From Arthrobacter_M sp030063245 (GTDB lineage: Bacteria > Actinomycetota > Actinomycetes > Actinomycetales > Micrococcaceae), in NCBI RefSeq assembly GCF_051131705.1, contig NZ_CP180316.1:2294001-2358000 (forward strand): a stretch of 64,000 bases of DNA, in the 5' to 3' direction. The notes beneath the pieces were generated by a model. It was given only the letters and a program-made list of their open reading frames with translations. It did no database searches and was not told the DNA's origin. Shown one piece after another: positions 59,096-64,000 of the stretch (position 1 is its first letter; every line of letters starts with the position of its first letter). The position numbers and the translations under genes were made by a program.

Positions 59096-59529
59096 GCCAG
59101 CAAGGTCGGTTTGAGCTGCTGAAGCCTGCCGAGCAGACCGTTGATGAACTGCGGTGATTCATCGGTGGAGAGGATCTTGGCCAGCTCCACGGCCTCGCTG
59201 ACGGCGACGCCGTCGGGCACGTCGTCGTTGTACAGCAGCTCCCAGGTGCCGATGCGCAGCAGCATTCGGTCCACTGCCGGCATCCGCTCCAGGGACCAGC
59301 CCTGCGAATAGGTCTCAAGGAACTCATCAATGGCGGGCTGCAGCGCGCAGACTCCCTCCACGATGTCAACGGTGTAGAGATTAATGACCTGGTCGGTGCT
59401 TTCGCGACGTTGCCGGATCGCCTCCGTTACAGAAACCGAGCGCTGCTCCGATTCAAAAAGGATGTCAAGCGCCCGGCGCCGGGCCTTGCTCCGGGCCGAA
59501 TTCGGCCGGGCTGAATCTGCTGCTGCCAC
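59092..59529 (-). CDS. nusB: Transcription antitermination factor NusB
   Basis: 145 residues. ARRRALDILFESEQRSVSV and WSLERMPAVDRMLLRIGTWE with VAVSEAVELAKILSTDESP are NusB signatures. It binds boxA RNA with S10 in rRNA antitermination. The GTG start shares one base with the efp stop (TAGTG). The stop codon is encoded in the last unit of a tandem repeat array. Confidence 0.97.
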   Translation of the reverse strand: MAAADSARPNSARSKARRRALDILFESEQRSVSVTEAIRQRRESTDQVINLYTVDIVEGVCALQPAIDEFLETYSQGWSLERMPAVDRMLLRIGTWELLYNDDVPDGVAVSEAVELAKILSTDESPQFINGLLGRLQQLKPTLLA

Positions 59530-60092
59530 TAGTCGTTGACACGTCCCAGATAGCTGCCGTCGCGGGTGTCGACCTTGACGCGGGTGTTGTTCTCGACGAA
59601 CAGCGGGACCTGGATCTCATAACCCGTTTCCAGGGTGGCCGGCTTGGTGCCCGCGGAGGATCGGTCACCCTGCAGGCCCGGTTCCGTGTAGGTGATCTGC
59701 AGTACGACCGACGCAGGCAGCTCGATGTACAGCGGGGTGCCGTCGTGGATGGCGATATTGACGGACTGGTTCTCCAGCATGAAATTGGTCGCGTCGCCCA
59801 CCGTTTCGCCGCTGACAGTGATCTGGTCGAAGTCCTGCGTGTCCATGAAGACGAAGTCCGCGCCATCCTGGTACAGGTACTGGTAATCGCGGCGGTCAAC
59901 GGTCGCGGTTTCGATCTTCAAGCCGGCGTTGAACGTCTTGTCAACCAGTTTTCCGGAGCGCACATTGCGCATCTTGGTTCGGACGAAGGCGCCGCCCTTG
60001 CCCGGCTTGACGTGCTGGAATTCGACGACGTTCCAGAGCTGTCCTTCAAGCTTCAGAACCGTGCCGTTCTTGATGTCGTTAGTAGTTGCCAC
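59529..60092 (-). CDS. efp: Elongation factor P
   Basis: 187 residues from GTG 60092. KPGKGGAFVRTKMRN holds the tip lysine K32; the three beta-barrel domains and the end VDTRDGSYLGRVND are standard. EF-P relieves stalling at polyproline. K32 lies in the PGKGGAF loop of the actinobacterial type. The longer frame to 60143 lacks a ribosome site. Confidence 0.97.
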   Translation of the reverse strand: MATTNDIKNGTVLKLEGQLWNVVEFQHVKPGKGGAFVRTKMRNVRSGKLVDKTFNAGLKIETATVDRRDYQYLYQDGADFVFMDTQDFDQITVSGETVGDATNFMLENQSVNIAIHDGTPLYIELPASVVLQITYTEPGLQGDRSSAGTKPATLETGYEIQVPLFVENNTRVKVDTRDGSYLGRVND

Positions 60093-60211
60093 TGTTTCTC
60101 TCTCTGTCGGCCGGCTATAGTCCCCCGAAACGCGCGCCCGCACGCCGGGGCGGGGCAGAACTGCGGTGCAGGGGGAAGAGTTATCAAAAATCCATTGACC
60201 ATTCTACCTGC

Positions 60212-60643
60212 TCAGCGGCATCCGCGGCACGCCGATCCGGCCGCCGCGTCTGCACCGCAGGTAACGCGCTGGTCCAAGACGGTCGCAAAGCTCCGGACAG
60301 CGGCCGGATAGTTCCCGGCGCAGAAGTGCACCTTTCCCAGCTGCTGGTGGACCCAGGATTCGGTGAACGTGCCGGCCACGGCCGCCGCCAGCAATTTCAG
60401 CCGGTCCACCGCATGCTGGGTATGTTTGGTGGCCCGCAGGATATCCACGTCCAGCAGCTGCAGGCGGAACGAATCCGGATCCGCGATTCTGGCGGCCGCG
60501 GCCAGCTCGGCTGCGTCCGCCAACCGACCGCAGGCCAGCAGCACAAACACCAGATCGGCCGGATCATCGGTGTCAATGACCGCCCGATCGCAGATATTCA
60601 CATCCACTACCTCCGGCAGCAGCGTCCCGGGGTTGATCGACAT
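60212..60643 (-). CDS. Hypothetical TPR-like protein
   Basis: 143 residues, alpha-helical, with repeat-like pairs such as LACGRLADAAELAAAARIAD and LGKVHFCAGNYPAAVRSFAT, which resemble tetratricopeptide motifs. It lies between aroB and efp on the same strand. No specific function can be given; a scaffold role is a guess. Confidence 0.65.
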   Translation of the reverse strand: MSINPGTLLPEVVDVNICDRAVIDTDDPADLVFVLLACGRLADAAELAAAARIADPDSFRLQLLDVDILRATKHTQHAVDRLKLLAAAVAGTFTESWVHQQLGKVHFCAGNYPAAVRSFATVLDQRVTCGADAAAGSACRGCR

Positions 60644-60684
60644 ACCCGGAAACCCGCAGCGGGCCAGTCCTGATAGCTCATATA

Positions 60685-61776
60685 TCAGGACGCAATTTCC
60701 TGGTAGGCGGCGAAAAGCAAAGATGCATCCGGCACATCAAGGATGCCGGGCCTGGCCACGCCGTCCAGCACCACAAAGCGAAGCAGATCCCCGCGCGCCT
60801 TCTTGTCCCGGCGCATGCCGTCGAGCAGTCCCTGCCACCTGTCCCGGCGATAGGTCACGGGAAGTCCCAGTTCCGTCAGGATGTTCCGGTGTCGGTCCGC
60901 CACCTCGTCGGAGAGTCGTCCGACGCTTCGCGCGAGTTCGGCAGCAAACATCATGCCCACCGATACCGCCGCCCCGTGCCGCCAGGAATAGCGCTCCACC
61001 AGCTCGATTGCGTGGCCAAGGGTGTGGCCGTAGTTCAGAATCTCCCGCAGTCCCGCTTCCTTCAGGTCCGAGGAGACCACCCGGGCCTTGACCGCAATGG
61101 ACCGTTCGATCAGCTCGCGGACGGTAGCGGAACCCGGATCCTTCACGGCATCCGGGTCCTGCTCGATCAACGTCAGAATTTCCGGGTCGGCGATGAAGCC
61201 GCATTTGACCACCTCGGCCATTCCCGAGAGCAGCTCATTCTGCGGCAGTGTGGCCAGTGCGTCCAGATCGGCCAGCACCGCGGCCGGCGGGTGGAAGACC
61301 CCCACCAGATTCTTGCCCTCGGCCGTGTTGATGCCGGTCTTGCCGCCCACGGCGGCATCCACCATGCCGAGCAGACTGGTCGGGAGATGAATGACCTTGA
61401 CCCCACGCAGCCAGGTGGCCGCCACGAATCCCGCCAGATCCGTCACCGCTCCACCACCCACGGCAACAATGGCGTCCGAGCGGGTGAAGTCGTTCTGTCC
61501 GAGCACCTGCCAGCAGAATGCCGCCACCTGTACGTGCTTGCCCTCTTCAGCGTCGGGGATTTCCGCCGTGAGGGCGGTGAAACCGGCGGCCGCGATGTCG
61601 TCACGGACCGTATCCCCGGTCAGCCGCAGGGCCCGCGGATGGATCACCAGCACCTTCCGGACGCGCTCCCCGAGAAGCCCCGGCAGCTGCGAGAGCAGAC
61701 CGCGGCCGACGACGACGTCATAATTCTCTGCGGGCCGGCTTCCGGTCACCTTGATGGTTGTCACTGCCGATGTCAC
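60685..61776 (-). CDS. aroB: 3-dehydroquinate synthase
   Basis: 363 residues. AVGGGAVTDLAGFVAATWLRG (NAD block), LLGMVDAAVGGKTGIN, LNYGHTLGHAIE and metal ligands in that set are complete. It performs the second step of the shikimate pathway. Its start overlaps aroK by four bases. Confidence 0.98.
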   Translation of the reverse strand: MTSAVTTIKVTGSRPAENYDVVVGRGLLSQLPGLLGERVRKVLVIHPRALRLTGDTVRDDIAAAGFTALTAEIPDAEEGKHVQVAAFCWQVLGQNDFTRSDAIVAVGGGAVTDLAGFVAATWLRGVKVIHLPTSLLGMVDAAVGGKTGINTAEGKNLVGVFHPPAAVLADLDALATLPQNELLSGMAEVVKCGFIADPEILTLIEQDPDAVKDPGSATVRELIERSIAVKARVVSSDLKEAGLREILNYGHTLGHAIELVERYSWRHGAAVSVGMMFAAELARSVGRLSDEVADRHRNILTELGLPVTYRRDRWQGLLDGMRRDKKARGDLLRFVVLDGVARPGILDVPDASLLFAAYQEIAS

Positions 61777-62435
61777 TGTGTACCGCTCTCTTGTGCATTG
61801 ATGGTGCCGTCCGCTGCTTCGGTGGCAGCAAATTTTGCGGCGGATCCGGATCCGGGCCCAAGTCCAGATCCGGGTCCGTCCGCGCCGCCGTGCTGCTGCA
61901 GGAGGCGGATAAGCTGCTGCACCAGCTCCTCCACCGTACCTTCGCGGACATTCAGGGTCACATCCGCCAGCGCCCGGTAGACCGGCCCCCTGGCGGCGGC
62001 CAGGTGCTGCCAGCGTTCCAGTGGATCCCCCGCCAGCAGTGGACGTCCGCCGCGCAGGATCCGGCCCCGCACGGTGTCCAGATCGGCATCCAGATGAATG
62101 ACAATGGCTTCCCCGAGCAGCTGCGCGGTGCCGGTGTCCAGCACGGCACCGCCGCCGAGTGAAAGAACCATCGGCCGGCGCAGGCCCGATTCCAGCGCAT
62201 CGGCGATGGCTTTTGCCTCCAGCCGGCGGAAATGGTTTTCGCCCCGGCCGGCGAAAATATCCGCGATGCTGCCGTGCTTCTGCACAATTGCCTGATCGGA
62301 GTCGATGAACTCCAGGGCAAGCGCACGGGCCAGTTCCTGGCCGATGGCGGATTTCCCTACCGCCATCGGCCCGATCAGCACCAGAGTATGTCGTGGCACA
62401 AAGCCCCCGCTCCGGGCATGCGTTCCCGGCATCAC
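61773..62435 (-). CDS. aroK: Shikimate kinase
   Basis: 220 residues. P-loop IGPMAVGKSAIGQ with K28, FIDSDQAIVQ, FRRLEAKAI and VLSLGGGAVLD identify the enzyme. A Gly/Ser/Pro repeat tail (GSGLGPGSGS) extends it past the usual 170-180 residues. Start overlaps aroC by four bases. Confidence 0.96.
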   Translation of the reverse strand: MMPGTHARSGGFVPRHTLVLIGPMAVGKSAIGQELARALALEFIDSDQAIVQKHGSIADIFAGRGENHFRRLEAKAIADALESGLRRPMVLSLGGGAVLDTGTAQLLGEAIVIHLDADLDTVRGRILRGGRPLLAGDPLERWQHLAAARGPVYRALADVTLNVREGTVEELVQQLIRLLQQHGGADGPGSGLGPGSGSAAKFAATEAADGTINAQESGTQ

Positions 62436-63631
62436 TGACCCAGTGAATCCAGAGCCTGCGGGATATGCGCCAGATAGGAGGCCAGGTTCCGGGCTGTCTC
62501 GGCGATCGAATCGCCGCCGAACTTCTCCGTCACGGCCTCCGCCAGCACCAGCGCCACCATGGCTTCCGCCACCACGCCTGCGGCCGGGACAGCGCAGACA
62601 TCCGAACGCTGGTGGTGTGCCCTGGCAGGTTCTCCGGTGGCAACATCGATGGTCTGCAGGGCCCGTGGCACAGTGGCGATCGGCTTCATGGCCGCCCGGA
62701 CCCGCAGGACGTCTCCGATGCTCATGCCGCCCTCGATGCCACCGGCGCGGTTGCTGGTACGGCCGATGACGCCGTCCTCTCCACGGACTATCTCATCATG
62801 AGCCGCCGAGCCGCGCCGGCGGGCCGTCCGAAACCCATCCCCCACCTCGACTCCCTTAATCGCCTGGATTCCCATCAGGGCGCCGGCCAGGCGGGCGTCC
62901 AGTCGCCGGTCCCAATGCACGTAGCTCCCCAGGCCTGGCGGAAGACCGTAAGCGAGCACCTCGACGACGCCGCCCAGCGTTTCGCCGTCCTTGTGGGCGG
63001 CGTCCACCTCGGCGACCATGGCGGCGGAGGTCTCCGGGTCAAAGCAGCGCAGCGGGTCGGCATCCAGTGCCGCGACGTCGGCCGGTACCGGCACCGGGGA
63101 ACTCTCGGGGGACTCCACCGCGGCGATGGCCACCGTGTGGCTGACGAGTTCAATACCCAGGGCCTTCAGCAGCTGCGACGCGACCACTCCCAGGGCCACT
63201 CGGGCGGCCGTTTCGCGGGCACTGGCCCTTTCCAGCACCGGCCGTGCCTCGCTGAATGCGTATTTCTGCATGCCGGTGAAATCCGCGTGGCCGGGCCGCG
63301 GGCGGGTCAGCGGCGCATTGCGCGCCTGCTCCGCCAGCAGGGCCGGATCTACCGGGTCGGCAGACATGATCTGCTCCCATTTGGGCCATTCGGAGTTGCC
63401 GACCTGGATGGCCACAGGTCCGCCCTGGGTCTGGCCGTGCCGTACACCGCCGAGAATGGTCACCTCGTCCTGCTCAAACTTCATCCGCGCACCGCGGCCG
63501 TAACCGAGCCGTCGGCGCGCCAAGGCGTCCCGTATCTGAGCCCCGGTCAGCTCGACTCCGGCGGGCACGCCCTCAATAATTCCCACAAGTGCCGGGCCAT
63601 GAGACTCCCCGGCGGTCAACCAACGCAACAT
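62432..63631 (-). CDS. aroC: Chorismate synthase
   Basis: 399 residues from ATG 63631 (MLRWLTAGESHGPALVGIIE). RRLGYGRGARMKFEQDEV and RPGHADFTGMQKY, then SNRAGGIEGGMSIGD, are the three classic signatures. It is an FMN-dependent enzyme making chorismate. An ATG nine bases upstream is in frame; AGGATGG fits the shorter start. Confidence 0.97.
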   Translation of the reverse strand: MLRWLTAGESHGPALVGIIEGVPAGVELTGAQIRDALARRRLGYGRGARMKFEQDEVTILGGVRHGQTQGGPVAIQVGNSEWPKWEQIMSADPVDPALLAEQARNAPLTRPRPGHADFTGMQKYAFSEARPVLERASARETAARVALGVVASQLLKALGIELVSHTVAIAAVESPESSPVPVPADVAALDADPLRCFDPETSAAMVAEVDAAHKDGETLGGVVEVLAYGLPPGLGSYVHWDRRLDARLAGALMGIQAIKGVEVGDGFRTARRRGSAAHDEIVRGEDGVIGRTSNRAGGIEGGMSIGDVLRVRAAMKPIATVPRALQTIDVATGEPARAHHQRSDVCAVPAAGVVAEAMVALVLAEAVTEKFGGDSIAETARNLASYLAHIPQALDSLGQ

Positions 63632-63663
63632 ACCTTCCATCCTGCCATGCTCAGGGGATCCCG

Positions 63664-64000
63664 TTACCGCCGGGGTACCCCGATCGCGTCACACATCACG
63701 TTGATAACGTCCGGCGTGCTATGGGCTGATCCGGCGGTAAAAAGCCGTACCTGTTCCACGCCCTGATAGAGCAACATCTCGATCCCCGGCACAATGGTCC
63801 CGCCGCGCAGCTCCCACGCCGCGGCCAGCGCGCTCGGCCACGGATCATAGGCCACGTCGAGCAGCAGCCTGCCGCGGAGGGACGACGGCGGCAGGCTGTC
63901 CGCCAGCGGATCTGCGGCACGCGGCGGGAGAGTGGAGATGACGACGTCGTAGTCCGCCAGCGCTGCCGCGGTCTCCGTCCATGGCCGCAACCGGCAACTA
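63664..64000 (-). CDS. aroE: Shikimate dehydrogenase, C-terminal part (runs off the window)
   Basis: The frame is open to the window edge. DYDVVISTLPPRAADPL and LLLDVAYDPWPSALAAAWEL, then GIEMLLYQGVEQVRLFT, are the C-terminal NADP-domain blocks of AroE. About 112 residues are visible. It is upstream of aroC in one aro operon. Confidence 0.92.
   Translation of the reverse strand, partial: SCRLRPWTETAAALADYDVVISTLPPRAADPLADSLPPSSLRGRLLLDVAYDPWPSALAAAWELRGGTIVPGIEMLLYQGVEQVRLFTAGSAHSTPDVINVMCDAIGVPRR

Overview
The window looks like chromosome of a high-GC actinobacterium, most likely Micrococcaceae (Arthrobacter-like). Evidence: an mIHF-type integration host factor beside gmk and rpoZ; a PriA lacking a visible Walker A loop; a PrsW-type protease; GTG/TTG starts with ATGA overlaps; and the order pyrR-pyrB-pyrC-(membrane protein)-carA-carB-pyrF ... 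mihF-gmk-rpoZ-coaBC-metK-priA, which follows the mycobacterial arrangement. The genus is inference.

Layout. 1-3.2 kb: a hydantoin/dihydropyrimidine operon (NCS1 permease, hydantoinase, FCD-type GntR regulator) with a promoter followed by three GGGATCCC palindromes. 3.2-5 kb: mostly gene-free, with short tandem arrays, a tRNA 3'-end-like fragment and a broken membrane-protein gene. 5-10 kb: an SSS symporter plus amidohydrolase operon, divergent from a MocR regulator; two of its genes carry frameshifts. 10-11 kb: remnants of PhzF and of an FeS oxidoreductase. 11-20 kb: rpsT, holA, comEC, comEA, degV, leuS with an attenuator-like leader. 20-25.4 kb: glpK-glpF-glpD and a divergent SorC-type regulator. 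25.4-32.4 kb: an ABC exporter operon, then an aldo/keto reductase, hydrolase, glycosyltransferase run and a VOC protein. 32.9-35 kb: small membrane and orphan genes, some degraded. 35.1-40.7 kb: a Tn3-family transposon remnant whose transposase is split by a complete recombinase-in-trio (RIT) element. 41.3-64 kb: dense core operons (priA, metK, coaBC, rpoZ, gmk, mihF, pyrF, carB, carA, pyrC, pyrB, pyrR; then prsW, nusB, efp, aroB, aroK, aroC, aroE).

The core half supplies UMP (pyr/car, with a PyrR-type leader site), GMP phosphorylation, coenzyme A, S-adenosylmethionine and chorismate. The accessory half salvages cyclic ureides and glycerol. Two traits stand out. Frameshifts occur only in accessory genes, while long core genes such as carB and leuS are intact, so decay is more likely than poor sequence. 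Short tandem arrays of 8-27 bp units recur across the window, several of them in frame within transporter or membrane-protein genes.

The most notable single object is the RIT element (three overlapping tyrosine recombinase genes between 113-bp inverted repeats) nested in the Tn3 transposase gene, whose two halves can still be read on either side.
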